Shown here: piece by piece, positions 18,961-29,315 of the stretch
Position numbering within the stretch: position 1 is the first letter of the stretch
Layout: every line of letters starts with the position of its first letter
NCBI GenBank assembly: GCA_030147925.1
Contig: JASBUK010000003.1
Coordinates: 1-43,857, forward strand
Direction: 5' to 3'
DNA length: 43,857 nucleotides
From: Trueperaceae bacterium
Lineage (GTDB): Bacteria; Deinococcota; Deinococci; Deinococcales; Trueperaceae
Position numbers and translations under genes: made by a program
Notes under the pieces: model-generated
What the model was told of the DNA's origin: nothing
Seen by the model: the letters and a program-made list of their open reading frames with translations, nothing else
Database searches by the model: none

Positions 18961-20826
18961 GTGAAGCTTGATCTTCGCAAACTCCCCACGACACTGAAGT
19001 TCGCAATTGACGCGCTATTTTGGGCAGTTGCAACCCCGCTGGCGTTTTTTACCCGCCATGACTGGGCATTTGGGCCGGAAAACAACATGCATATCTTGCT
19101 TAGCACCGCCATTTTGCTCGTTGTGAAGACAGGAGGATATTTCCTGCTTGGTTTGCAGCGGCAAAGCTGGGCCAAATTTGCTTTTAGGGACTTGGGCACG
19201 ATTTTACGTTTTGTTTTTAGTATTTCTCTGGGCGCAAGCATAGTGTTGATTTTATTTGGTTTTCAGTGGCAGGTTCCTCGCTCTATTGGCATTCTTGACG
19301 GTTTGGTAACGCTGTTTTTTATGGTTGGTGTCCGAGCGGTTGTGCGCTATCTTGATGAGAGCCGACGGGGTTATAGCGTTACCGATAAGAAGCGCAAGAA
19401 TGTACTTATTATCGGTGCCGGTGAGGCGGGCTCGCTGTTAGCGCGTGAGATGTTGCGTCATCCTGAAACGGGTTTGCAGCCAATAGGCTTTCTTGACGAT
19501 GACCAGGGAAAAATCGGCCACCGCATCGCCACCGTGCCGGTTTTGGGTACTTTGGAAGATCTAGCAGAAATAATCAGGCGGTGCGCGGTTGATGAAATCC
19601 TGATAGCTATTCCTTCGGCTGAAGGTAAAGTAATCCGCGATATCGTTCACAAAGTTATGGAAACCAAAACGGAGGTGGGCTACCGCACCATCCCCGGTAT
19701 CTATGAATTGTTAAGCGGGCGTGTGGGCATAAATCGGATTCGCGAAGTCGAAATCGAGGACTTGTTGCGGCGGCCACCCATTGAACTGGACACCGCCACA
19801 ATCCTTGGCTATCTCGAAGGTAAAACGGTGATGATTACCGGTGCCGGCGGCTCGATAGGGTCGGAGCTGGTACGTCAGATATGTCGTTTTCGCCCCAAAG
19901 AGCTAATTTTGTTCGGTCACGGTGAGAACAGCATTTATCAGCTCGAGCGCGAACTAGACCGGGATTGGCCGGATATTGCTTATCACAGCGTTATTGGCGC
20001 GATCCAGAACGGTGTCCGTTTAGACTATGTCTTTAGGCACTATAAGCCCCATGTTATCTTTCACACGGCGGCACACAAACACGTCCCGCTCATGGAAACC
20101 AATCCGGAAGAGGCGATTTTTAACAACGTCATTGGCAGCAAGAACTTAGTCACGCTGGCGCTAAAATATAGCGTTTCACATTTTGTGAACATTTCTACGG
20201 ACAAGGCGGTCAACCCCACCTCGGTGATGGGCGCCTCAAAACGCATGGTGGAATATATCGTGCAAAACGCCTCGCGGCAGGCCAATAGCGACCAGGTCTT
20301 TGTCTCCGTTCGTTTTGGCAACGTGCTGGGCAGTCGTGGCAGTGTCATTCCCGTCTTTAAGCGGCAGATAAGCGCGGGGGGCCCGGTGACGGTAACACAT
20401 CCGGATATGGTGCGCTACTTTATGACCATTCCCGAGGCTTCACAACTGGTTTTGCAGACTTCTGGACAGGGCCATAACGGAGAAATCTATATTTTGGATA
20501 TGGGCGAGCCGGTAAAGATTCTTGACCTTGCCCGCGACCTCATCCGGCTTTCGGGTTTTGAACCGGGTGTGGACATTCCCATTGAATTTTCGGGGATGCG
20601 CCCGGGGGAAAAGCTATATGAGGAGCTGATGACTCCGGAAGAAAAAGGTTCCTCCACCGCTCACGAAAAGATTTTTGTAGCCCAGGTGCCGGAGTTTGAT
20701 TCCGGAGATTTAGAGCGCGCTATTTTTAAGCTGCAAGAAGCCGCACTACGCTCGGATCACCTGATGATTCGGCAGCACCTCGCGGCATTTATCGAGGGCT
20801 GCCAGTTTAAGTATGAAGTTGCTTGA
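18961..20826 (+). CDS. membrane-bound nucleotide-sugar 4,6-dehydratase (CapD/FlaA1/PglF/WbpM type)
   Basis: These enzymes convert UDP-GlcNAc or a related nucleotide sugar to its 4-keto-6-deoxy form, an early step to modified sugars for capsules, O-antigens or glycoproteins. The 621-residue product has four hydrophobic helices in residues 1-130. A first Rossmann domain follows, with GAGEAGSLLA near 152-161. The catalytic SDR domain begins GAGGSIGSELV near 296-306. The active-site string NISTDKAVNPTSVMGASKR is near 412-430, where Met replaces the usual Tyr, as is characteristic of this subfamily. It starts with GTG; AGAGGA lies ten bases upstream. No glycan-cluster neighbours are present, so the pathway is unknown. 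Confidence 0.92.
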   Translation: MKLDLRKLPTTLKFAIDALFWAVATPLAFFTRHDWAFGPENNMHILLSTAILLVVKTGGYFLLGLQRQSWAKFAFRDLGTILRFVFSISLGASIVLILFGFQWQVPRSIGILDGLVTLFFMVGVRAVVRYLDESRRGYSVTDKKRKNVLIIGAGEAGSLLAREMLRHPETGLQPIGFLDDDQGKIGHRIATVPVLGTLEDLAEIIRRCAVDEILIAIPSAEGKVIRDIVHKVMETKTEVGYRTIPGIYELLSGRVGINRIREVEIEDLLRRPPIELDTATILGYLEGKTVMITGAGGSIGSELVRQICRFRPKELILFGHGENSIYQLERELDRDWPDIAYHSVIGAIQNGVRLDYVFRHYKPHVIFHTAAHKHVPLMETNPEEAIFNNVIGSKNLVTLALKYSVSHFVNISTDKAVNPTSVMGASKRMVEYIVQNASRQANSDQVFVSVRFGNVLGSRGSVIPVFKRQISAGGPVTVTHPDMVRYFMTIPEASQLVLQTSGQGHNGEIYILDMGEPVKILDLARDLIRLSGFEPGVDIPIEFSGMRPGEKLYEELMTPEEKGSSTAHEKIFVAQVPEFDSGDLERAIFKLQEAALRSDHLMIRQHLAAFIEGCQFKYEVA

Positions 20827-20831
20827 GTTTA

Positions 20832-22481
20832 TTACAGGCCTGCAGCTTTAAAAGCTGCGCTGACGATAGCTTGGGCTTCACTCTGAATTTGCTTTAAATG
20901 ATCCGAACCTTTAAAGCTCTCGGCATAAATCTTATAAATCTCTTCGGTGCCTGAGGGTCTGGCGGCAAACCAGCCGTTTTCCGTAACCACTTTTAAACCG
21001 CCAATAGGCGCGTTATTACCAGGTGCATGTGTCAGTTTGGCGCTAATAGTTTCATCAGCAAGCTCAGTGGCGGAGATCATATCGGCTGAAAGATTGGCCA
21101 GGACGGCTTTTTGTTTGGTAGTGGCCGGGGCGTCCATGCGTTCATAGATCGGGCTACCAAATTGCTCTTCTAAAGCCCGGTAGTGCTCGCCGGGGTCAAG
21201 CTTGGTTTTGGCGGTGATCTCGGCGGCTAAGAGGTCTAAGATAAAGCCATCTTTGTCAGTCGTCCACACCGAGCCGTTCTGGCGCAGGAATGAGGCCCCG
21301 GCGCTTTCTTCTCCGCCAAAGCCATAGGAGCCGTCCAGGAGGCCGTCTACAAACCATTTGAAGCCGACGGGTACTTCGGCTAGTTTACGCCCTAAATGCT
21401 TGGCTACGCGGTCTATCATGGAGCTTGAGACCAGCGTTTTACCCACGGCAGCGTCTGCACGCCAACCCGGACGGTTCTGAAAGAGATAGTTGATGGCCAC
21501 GGCCAGATAGTGATTGGGGTTAAGCAGACCGCTGCTGCGTGTGACTATGCCGTGCCGGTCATAGTCGGGATCGTTGCCAAAAGCTATATCGAACTTATCC
21601 TTAAGCCCTATCAAACTGGCCATGGCATAGGGCGACGAACAATCCATGCGGATTTTGCCGTCTTTGTCAACCGTCATAAAAGAAAAGCTGGGATCTACAT
21701 AAGGATTGACCACTTCGAGCTCGAGCCCATAGCTCTCGGCAATCGGTTCCCAGAAGGCTATACCGGCGCCACCCAGGGGATCAACGCCGATCTTGAGCCC
21801 GGCGGCGGCAATGACCGACATGTCGATGACCTGGCCTAAATCCTTGACATAGGGCGTGACAAAATCGTATTCCTGTGTGCTGTCAGCTTTAAGCGCCCGC
21901 TCATAAGGAATTCGTTTGACTCCCGTTAAATTCTGCTTGAGGATTTCGTTGGCGCGATCTTCAATGGTTTTGGTGATTGCCGTATCGGCAGGGCCGCCGT
22001 TGGGGGGATTGTACTTAAAACCGCCGTCATCCGGTGGATTGTGCGAAGGAGTTATGACCACGCCATCGGCCAGCCCGGATGTTTTGCCCTGATTATAGCT
22101 CAAGATGGCGTGGGAGATAACCGGTGTGGGGGTGTAGCCGCCACCACGCTGAATCATCAGTTGAACGGCATTGGCGGCAAATACCTCGGTGGCGGTGACA
22201 AGCGCCGCTTCGGAGAGGGCGTGGGTGTCCATGCCCAAAAATAGCGGACCGCTTATGCCCTGGGAGAGCCGATATTCACAGATGGCCTGAGAAATAGCCA
22301 GGATATGATTTTCATTAAAAGAATTTTTTAGTGACGAACCCCGGTGGCCGGAGGTGCCAAAGCTGACTAGCTGAGCGGGATTTTGCGGGTCAGGTTTGTG
22401 ACTGTAGTAGGCGGTAAGCAGCCGAGGGATATTGACAAGAAGACTACGGGGGGCTGGCTTGCCGGCGAGTTCGCTGATCAT
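20832..22481 (-). CDS. pgm: phosphoglucomutase (alpha-D-glucose phosphate-specific)
   Basis: The enzyme interconverts glucose 1-phosphate and glucose 6-phosphate, linking glycolysis to glycogen and sugar-nucleotide synthesis. The 549-residue product matches the E. coli Pgm length. It contains [10 protein letters not shown] (41-50), the phosphoserine loop [12 protein letters not shown] with Ser146, the metal loop NDPDYDRHG, and the sugar-binding [15 protein letters not shown] 22481 is chosen because AGTGGAGG lies just upstream; a longer frame extends into repeat DNA and lacks support. It converges on the dehydratase with five bases between stops. Its leader contains palindromic repeat copy B. 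Confidence 0.96.
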   Translation of the reverse strand: MISELAGKPAPRSLLVNIPRLLTAYYSHKPDPQNPAQLVSFGTSGHRGSSLKNSFNENHILAISQAICEYRLSQGISGPLFLGMDTHALSEAALVTATEVFAANAVQLMIQRGGGYTPTPVISHAILSYNQGKTSGLADGVVITPSHNPPDDGGFKYNPPNGGPADTAITKTIEDRANEILKQNLTGVKRIPYERALKADSTQEYDFVTPYVKDLGQVIDMSVIAAAGLKIGVDPLGGAGIAFWEPIAESYGLELEVVNPYVDPSFSFMTVDKDGKIRMDCSSPYAMASLIGLKDKFDIAFGNDPDYDRHGIVTRSSGLLNPNHYLAVAINYLFQNRPGWRADAAVGKTLVSSSMIDRVAKHLGRKLAEVPVGFKWFVDGLLDGSYGFGGEESAGASFLRQNGSVWTTDKDGFILDLLAAEITAKTKLDPGEHYRALEEQFGSPIYERMDAPATTKQKAVLANLSADMISATELADETISAKLTHAPGNNAPIGGLKVVTENGWFAARPSGTEEIYKIYAESFKGSDHLKQIQSEAQAIVSAAFKAAGL

Positions 22482-22494
22482 AAAGAACCTCCAC

Positions 22495-22615
22495 TTAAAG
22501 AGCATTTCGGAATTTTGACAACTGTCAACAACACCCGAGTGGTACCGAAGTAGTCGAGGCTGACTACAAGTAGAAATAACGGCGGTCAGTTTACTCTCAA
22601 CAAGAGAGAAACGCT
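22495..22615 (+). repeat. dispersed palindromic repeat module, copy B
   Basis: It runs from TTAAAGAGCATTTCGG through TTGACAACTGTCAA (22515-22528), AACACCCG, GTAGTCGAG and GGTCAGTTT to GAGAAACG. It aligns throughout with 27528-27648. It lies directly upstream of the pgm ribosome-binding site. CACTTAA (22492-22498) and TTAAGTG (22650-22656) form a seven-base inverted pair around it, possibly by chance. Confidence 0.75.
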
Positions 22616-22670
22616 CTATAATGACAGCAGAATACCCCAGGGGCACAAATTAAGTGAAGTCGTTGGGCTG

Positions 22671-23147
22671 CTAAGACGGCCAGTCGCCCAAAGCGCGTCG
22701 CAACTGCACAATTTGCCCGAGGTGATAGCTGTTGTGATCAGCCACTAAAAGCACCTGGCGCAAATAGCTGCGGCCTTGACCGTGAGGGATTTCATTACTG
22801 AGCGTATAATTATCGTCTTGCACTAGTTCGATGATGCTTGTCAAGTCGGCCTCAAAGCCCCTGAGAGATTTCTGCCAGAGGTCATCCGGTAATTCGTCGG
22901 GATTATCCGGCCAGTAGCCCTCGGGCCAGGCTGGAGAGCGCCAGTCGGGCTCGAGCGTGTAACGCAGGATGTCTTCTTGCGCGATGCGCATGTGCTCGAG
23001 CACTTCCCAAATCGAATGCACCTGCCCCGCCGGACGTTTGCCGCGCAAGCGCATGGGAAGCCCGGTGAGAGCGCTCTTTAGCGTAAGATGCGCCTGACCC
23101 CCGCGCAGTAACTGGACTAAGTCTTGCCTTAAGCGCTGTTCACTCAT
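22671..23147 (-). CDS. DinB-like (four-helix, metal-binding) protein
   Basis: The 158-residue product has the DinB/YfiT helical-bundle pattern: an early helix with HSIWEVLEHMRIAQEDIL (44-61) and a late ADHNSYHLGQIVQLRRALGDW. H52, H138 and H142 are in position for the usual three-histidine metal site. Members include thiol transferases and many proteins of unknown function, so a specific reaction cannot be named. Its ATG overlaps the stop of the upstream thioredoxin-like gene (ATGA), so both are made together. A thiol-related role would fit that neighbour. Confidence 0.82.
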   Translation of the reverse strand: MSEQRLRQDLVQLLRGGQAHLTLKSALTGLPMRLRGKRPAGQVHSIWEVLEHMRIAQEDILRYTLEPDWRSPAWPEGYWPDNPDELPDDLWQKSLRGFEADLTSIIELVQDDNYTLSNEIPHGQGRSYLRQVLLVADHNSYHLGQIVQLRRALGDWPS

Positions 23148-23710
23148 GGGATTACAGATTCATTGCCGGGCTTCCATTTTACGGTGCAACCGACAGCAGA
23201 GGTTTCTGCTTCTTTGATAGCTTGACCGCTCAGCAAGGCGTCTAAGGCATCCTTAAATTCGTGGGTACTGACTTTGTGCGGCTCTTTGGCGCTGTCGTCG
23301 ATGCGACCATGATAGACCAGTTTGCGCTGCTCATCAAAAACCAGCACTTCGGGGGTGCGGTAGGTGCGGTAGGCCTTGGCAACGGCCTGGGTCTCATCAT
23401 AAAGATAGGGGAAAGGCAACTCATGCTTTTGTGCAAAGCCCTTCATGTGCTCAAAATCATCCTCGGGGTACTGTGCGGCATCGTTGGAGTTAACCATCAG
23501 AAATTGCACGCCCTTGCCGCTATAGTCTTTAGCCAGGTCTTTAAGACGTTTAAGATAGGCCAACACATAAGGGCAGTGATTACAGCTCTGTATATAAACC
23601 AGCACCGGCTCGGTAAAGCCTTTAAGCGCGTAGCTTTTGCCATCGACCCCGGGTAGCTCAAAGCCGGGGGCGGGGGCGCCGATAGGGAGCACTTTAAGAT
23701 GGGTTTGCAT
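23144..23710 (-). CDS. thioredoxin-like / AhpC-TSA family protein
   Basis: The 188-residue product has a thioredoxin fold: APAPGFELPGVDGKSYALKGF at the N-terminus, then a redox CNHC at residues 43-46 in IQSCNHCPYV, and later TPEVLVFDEQRKLVYHGRIDD. No signal peptide is visible, so it is probably cytosolic. The start is ATG 23710, with AAGGAGG six bases upstream; an in-frame upstream codon would lie before this site. It likely reduces disulfides or peroxides, but the substrate is unknown. It is first in a two-gene unit with the DinB-like gene. Confidence 0.87.
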   Translation of the reverse strand: MQTHLKVLPIGAPAPGFELPGVDGKSYALKGFTEPVLVYIQSCNHCPYVLAYLKRLKDLAKDYSGKGVQFLMVNSNDAAQYPEDDFEHMKGFAQKHELPFPYLYDETQAVAKAYRTYRTPEVLVFDEQRKLVYHGRIDDSAKEPHKVSTHEFKDALDALLSGQAIKEAETSAVGCTVKWKPGNESVIP

Positions 23711-24197
23711 TTTCAGCCTCCTTGATTGCTTAAGCAAAAGATCTCAGCTATTACTTTGGATAAATAGCCTTGTTGCGAGCTCTTTATTAACCAGTATAAG
23801 GACTAATTTAATTGGTAAAAGTAGCACCATTGTCCAGGATGCTCTAGAGAATAAGAAAGATCGGTCGGTGGGAAAAGATTGAAGTTGCGACCGTTACTAG
23901 GTGCATAATGGATAAAAAGTTACTGAGTAGTGTAGCGGAGATAAATACTGAATAGCCCGATATTGACCGAGCTTTCTCCAATTCTTGTCCGCTAGCGTGT
24001 CAATTTCTTTTCAAGCGCGATAATCATGATTTTGGAGAGCTAAAGAGCGTTTTAGGCTTAAGCAAATATTTTATTAAGTTTTTCGGAATGTGCCCAACTT
24101 AGAGCCTTAAGGCCTTGAGTTAAAATTAAATTACTTTGATAGTTGTTTTGGCCATAGTTACACCGAATAAGCCTAAAGCAGTATTAGCCGGGGAAAA
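23711..24197. other. 487-base intergenic space with a repeat fragment
   Basis: No gene or tRNA is seen between the divergent thioredoxin-like and BatA-like genes. AGCTAAAGAGCGTTTT (24038-24053) matches repeat copy A (13472-13487) over 16 bases, suggesting a remnant. GCTTAAGC occurs at both 23728 and 24057. No strong promoter stands out. Confidence 0.45.
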
Positions 24198-25874
24198 ATG
24201 TCGCTGAGTTTTTTGGCGCCGCAGTTCCTCTGGGCCTTGTTGGCTATTCCCCTGGTGATCTTGCTGCATTTTATCCGGGCGCGCAAAAAACGCCAGGAAG
24301 TTTCCGCCTTGTTCTTGTGGGCTAAAGCTCGGGCTCTTGCCCAGCAGCGCCGCCGTTTTTCTCCCACCTGGCTGCTTATCTTGCAGTTAGCCTTTGTAGC
24401 CCTTGCCGCGCTGGCGCTTGCCCAGCCCAGCTTGAGTTTCCGCAGCGAGAAAGACAGAGTGTTTATCATCGACGCTTCGGCCAGTATGGCAGCGCGTGAA
24501 GAGGCGGGCAGCAGGCTCGAGCAGGCCACCTTACAAGCCGAAGAATTATTCTCGGGTGCTGGTCGGGTGGCCATCATTCGGGCTGGCCTTGACGCTACGG
24601 TGTTGCAGCCGCTAAGCAGCAATCGTGGTGAATGGCGTCAGGCGCTCAATACGCTGGTTGCCGCCGATGTCAGGGCCGATCTTAAACGGGCCTTAGCCTT
24701 GGCTCGAGCCGTTGCGCCAGGGGCTGAACTGCATTTGTTTAGCGACTCTCCACCACCAACAGGCTTTGAGGCCGAATATCATCCGCTGGGAACCGAAGCG
24801 CCAAACTTAGGCATCAGCGCCTTCGAGTTGCGTGGTCAACAGGCCTTTGTCTCGGTAGTGACAAACAGCCCTCGGCCCCAGCAGGTTGATCTGGAGATTA
24901 GTAGAAATGGACAGGCGGTCGCACGCACCAACCTGTTGGTTCCGGCCAACGGTCAGGCCAATGCCTCTTTTCCTATAGACGGAACCGCCGGCTTTTATCG
25001 CGCCGACCTCACAGTGCCAGCCTGGGACGCCCTTGCGCTTGACGACGTGGCCTTTACCGGCAGCCGCGACATGCAACTGCTCCTAAGTCCACCCTCGGTC
25101 CCGCTCGAGCGAGCGCTTAACGCCATACCCGGACTCAGCCTGCGTTTAGCGCGCAGCCTACCGGCAAATACCGCTAGCTACGATGCTCTGGTACTCATCG
25201 GGGAACTGACAGAAATGCCTCAGCCAGGGCGCTATTTGTGGTTTGCTCCAGAAACCGAAGTGACGGACGTACAAACTATCAGCGATTGGGATCGCAGCGA
25301 TCCGTTGCTGCGTTTTGTGGACTTAACTGGAGTGAAAGTGGGCATCGACCCCGATTTGCCGCCGCTGCCAACCGGAGACTGGCAAGTCTTGGCGCAGACC
25401 GATGAGCTAAAGCCAGCCATTTTGCGTCTCAGAACCTCTGAATTGGACATTATTGCCGCCCGTTTTAATCCCTTAGAAACAGATATGACCAGCCGCACGG
25501 CCTTACCGATTTGGTTGACCAACGTAATGGCGGTTTTCCGTGGGGAGGAACGTTTGGAACTGGGTAGTCCTTTGCCGACAACCGAGACGATTTTGTTAAA
25601 TGGTACGGTGTTGGAGTCGAGCCGGGTGCTTTCCCCCGGCGTTTATCGCCTGGGTGAGCAAACTTACAGCGCCAGCTTGTTAAACGCGGAAGAATCGCGC
25701 TTAGCGCCCCCACCACCAGCCATTAACAACGAAACGGTGGAATCAGAAGGCAGCGAACGTCAGCAGGGTTTGGCTTTTTGGCTTATGCTTTTGGCTTTGT
25801 TGGCGCTCATCAGCGAGTGGCTCTTGTGGTCAAGTGGGCGCAGAGGTCGCGGCTCGCGCGGTTTCGGTCAATAA
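24198..25874 (+). CDS. BatA/VWA-domain membrane protein
   Basis: The 558-residue product has the layout of BatA-domain proteins. An N-terminal membrane pair (LAPQFLWALLAIPLVILLHF and LLILQLAFVALAALALAQPSL) precedes a von Willebrand A domain whose metal site reads FIIDASASMA (D-x-S-x-S) near residues 89-98. A long beta-rich periplasmic region follows. A final helix (LAFWLMLLALLALISEWLLW) is followed by a basic tail. Such proteins often pair with MoxR ATPases or other Bat proteins; none is present here. Function is unknown. It starts at ATG 24198 with GGGGAAAA upstream and converges on cdsA with 11 bases between. Confidence 0.82.
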   Translation: MSLSFLAPQFLWALLAIPLVILLHFIRARKKRQEVSALFLWAKARALAQQRRRFSPTWLLILQLAFVALAALALAQPSLSFRSEKDRVFIIDASASMAAREEAGSRLEQATLQAEELFSGAGRVAIIRAGLDATVLQPLSSNRGEWRQALNTLVAADVRADLKRALALARAVAPGAELHLFSDSPPPTGFEAEYHPLGTEAPNLGISAFELRGQQAFVSVVTNSPRPQQVDLEISRNGQAVARTNLLVPANGQANASFPIDGTAGFYRADLTVPAWDALALDDVAFTGSRDMQLLLSPPSVPLERALNAIPGLSLRLARSLPANTASYDALVLIGELTEMPQPGRYLWFAPETEVTDVQTISDWDRSDPLLRFVDLTGVKVGIDPDLPPLPTGDWQVLAQTDELKPAILRLRTSELDIIAARFNPLETDMTSRTALPIWLTNVMAVFRGEERLELGSPLPTTETILLNGTVLESSRVLSPGVYRLGEQTYSASLLNAEESRLAPPPPAINNETVESEGSERQQGLAFWLMLLALLALISEWLLWSSGRRGRGSRGFGQ

Positions 25875-25885
25875 CAGCGCGCTCT

Positions 25886-26737
25886 TTAGCGCAAGACTAC
25901 CAGCGTCACAAAATAGTAGGTAACCGGTACGGCAAATAAGGCGCTGTCGATGCGGTCAAGAACGCCGCCGTGTCCGGGCAGGAAATAGCCGGTGTCTTTC
26001 ACCCCAACCCAACGCTTAATTAGCGATTCGAACAAGTCACCAAGCTGCGCAGCGCTGGCTACTAAAATACTAAAGAGGATGGCGTCGTAAAGATCAATAC
26101 GCAAACCCAGGACTTGCTCGAGCCCGTAGCTGGTTAATGAAACGATCAACACCGCCAAGCCCAAACCGCCAAAGGCGCCTTCTAGGGTTTTATTGGGACT
26201 GAGCCTCGGGGCCAGCTTGCGCTTGCCAAAAATCGTGCCGATGATATAAGCGCCCACATCGCTGGCAATTATGGCTAAGACCGGCAGAACTAAATACCAC
26301 AGACCCATAACACCGTCCGGGGTATAGCGCAGGGTGATGATATAGCCTAGAAGCCAGGGGATATAAACATAGCCAAAGAGCGTAAAAATCACGCTGTAGA
26401 CAGATTGCTCGTTGGGCTTAACGACCTCTAGGGCAATGAGGTAAAGCGCAAAAAGACCCAACAAAGCCTCGCGCCAGCTAACCCCGTCAAAGAGCGGCTG
26501 CATTCCCGGATATGTCACCGGCAAAGAAGCCGGGAGCGTCAGTACTGACGCCACCCAGAGGCTACGCCTGCGGATGGGAATACCACGCAAATTCATCAGG
26601 GCCGTGTATTCCTGCACGGCCACCAGCGAAAGAAGCAGATAAAGCGGCGCTAACAGCGGCAGGCCGACCCACATGACCAGCAAGGTGAGCAAAAAGGCAA
26701 TGAAGGCTGAGACAATGCGCGAATAGGGAAAACGCAT
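25886..26737 (-). CDS. cdsA: phosphatidate cytidylyltransferase (CDP-diglyceride synthase)
   Basis: CdsA makes CDP-diacylglycerol from phosphatidic acid and CTP, the branch point for phospholipids, at the inner membrane. The 283-residue product has six to eight hydrophobic helices, LSPNKTLEGAFGG, and the full family signature near residues 238-264: SLIKRWVGVKD, then GHGGVLDRID, with Lys247-Asp248 and Asp261/Asp264. It follows frr by 89 bases. In many bacteria uppS lies between frr and cdsA; it is absent here. Confidence 0.96.
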   Translation of the reverse strand: MRFPYSRIVSAFIAFLLTLLVMWVGLPLLAPLYLLLSLVAVQEYTALMNLRGIPIRRRSLWVASVLTLPASLPVTYPGMQPLFDGVSWREALLGLFALYLIALEVVKPNEQSVYSVIFTLFGYVYIPWLLGYIITLRYTPDGVMGLWYLVLPVLAIIASDVGAYIIGTIFGKRKLAPRLSPNKTLEGAFGGLGLAVLIVSLTSYGLEQVLGLRIDLYDAILFSILVASAAQLGDLFESLIKRWVGVKDTGYFLPGHGGVLDRIDSALFAVPVTYYFVTLVVLR

Positions 26738-26826
26738 TATTCAGGGCCTTACTCTAAGCCGATATGCCAAAGTCGTTGCCTGCTTGTTAAATATATCTAG
26801 CAAATGCCACAGGGGCGGGGTGGTCA

Positions 26827-27381
26827 TCAGACCGCCATGATGTCTTCTTCTTTTGACTTCAGACGCTGATCTACGCTGCCGATAAACTCGTCGGTGAGCT
26901 TTTGTACTTCATGCTCACCCAGACGCAAATCATCTTCAGTCAAGAGATTTTCTTTCTGCATCTCTTTAAGCTCATCGTTAGCGTCACGGCGGATATTGCG
27001 TATGGCTACCCGACTCTCTTCGGCCATGTGCCTTACGGCCTTGACAAGATCGCGGCGGCGCTCGTCATTTAGGGTCGGAACGTTGATAAAGATGCTATCG
27101 CCCTTGTTATTGGGGTTGAAGCCAAGGTCGCTATCTCGGATGGCCTTCTCAATTTCTCCCAAAACGCTTTTGTCGAAGGGGACGATGACCAGGGTACGGG
27201 GATCGGGGCTGGAAATGGTTGCCATTTGATTTAAGGGAGTCATGGCTCCGTAATAATTTACCTGGATGCGGTTCAAAACAGCGGGGTTGGCACGCCCGGT
27301 ACGAACTGTGCTGATGTGTTGCTCAAACGCCTCAAGCGATTTTTGCATTCGCTCTTTGGCTTCTTTTAAGACCGTTTTCAC
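26827..27381 (-). CDS. frr: ribosome recycling factor
   Basis: RRF, with EF-G, splits the ribosome after termination. The start chosen is GTG 27381 (MKTVLKEAKERMQKSLEAF). GGAGG at 27389-27393 is seven bases from it, whereas the ATG at 27387 would have only one base of spacing. The 184-residue product matches the family length. It has STVRTGRANPAVLNRIQVNYYG (split over residues 24-45), LVIVPFDKSVLGEIEKAI, and the C-terminal LTDEFIGSVDQRLKSKEEDIM. In most bacteria it follows pyrH closely; here a 378-base space filled by a repeat element separates them. Confidence 0.96.
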   Translation of the reverse strand: MKTVLKEAKERMQKSLEAFEQHISTVRTGRANPAVLNRIQVNYYGAMTPLNQMATISSPDPRTLVIVPFDKSVLGEIEKAIRDSDLGFNPNNKGDSIFINVPTLNDERRRDLVKAVRHMAEESRVAIRNIRRDANDELKEMQKENLLTEDDLRLGEHEVQKLTDEFIGSVDQRLKSKEEDIMAV

Positions 27382-27519
27382 GAACATACCTCCACTCTTT
27401 CACGACAATTATTGGCAAGCTCCATAGCAGAACGCCACATTTATGCAATGCCTTCAAAAAAGCATCATACCGCGTCTGTAGCCGCTGTCTAGCGCTGTTT
27501 ATATTGATTCCGTTGTAAA

Positions 27520-27758
27520 GCCGAATTAAAAGCGTTTCGGTGTTATTGACAATTGTCAATAACACCCGGGCAGCTACCGGCGTAGTCGAGACTGATTCCG
27601 AGAAGAAAATTAGGCAGTCAGTTCGCTGTCAACCAGAATGAAATGGACAATAATTTCAGCTTTAATAATGCGAGTGGGCTAGAACGCAGCGAGAACGATA
27701 GGCTGAGAAGAATCAAACGGTGTTTTTTATAATGCTTAAGGAATTAATCGGATTCGGC
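27520..27758 (+). mobile_element. 239-bp MITE-like repeat, longest copy (C)
   Basis: Its ends are the seven-base inverted repeats GCCGAAT (27520-27526) and ATTCGGC (27752-27758). The left half holds the 28-bp perfect palindrome (27539-27566) and matches copies A and B. The right half (from TAATGCGAG near 27666 to the end) matches the copies at 2341, 16225 and 18529. It lies one base after the pyrH stop codon, within an operon that is usually unbroken. It encodes no protein. Non-autonomous mobility is inferred from copy structure and position. Confidence 0.6.
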
Positions 27759-27759
27759 A

Positions 27760-29081
<1,322 letters not shown>

Positions 29082-29230
29082 GTTTTACTCCTTAAAATTG
29101 ATTGCGGATTTTAGCAGCGGTCAACCGAGGTCTTGAGCCATTGCTGGCAAAACTCCGGCTAAGCGCTGGGTTACTTGAATTTTATAGTAGATATCATCTA
29201 GTTCGAGACAAATTCACCAGGCAATTTCCT

Positions 29231-29282
29231 GCCCAGAACGTTCTTTGGGTAATGAAACCCGCACTAATATTGACTCAATATT
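29231..29282. promoter_or_regulatory. two inverted repeats in the rpsB-tsf spacer
   Basis: AGAACGTTCT (29235-29244), flanked by CCC and GGG, and AATATTGA-C-TCAATATT (29266-29282) lie in the 234-base space between rpsB and tsf. They could form hairpins in the rpsB-tsf transcript or be protein-binding sites. The role is unknown. Confidence 0.4.
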
Positions 29283-29315
29283 TCCGAAAACCACTATACT
29301 TGCTAGAGCGGCGAA

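Noticed and set aside
22482-22646. N-terminal extension of phosphoglucomutase
   Set aside because: The 55 extra codons run through repeat copy B. A proper ribosome-binding site supports the internal ATG at 22481.
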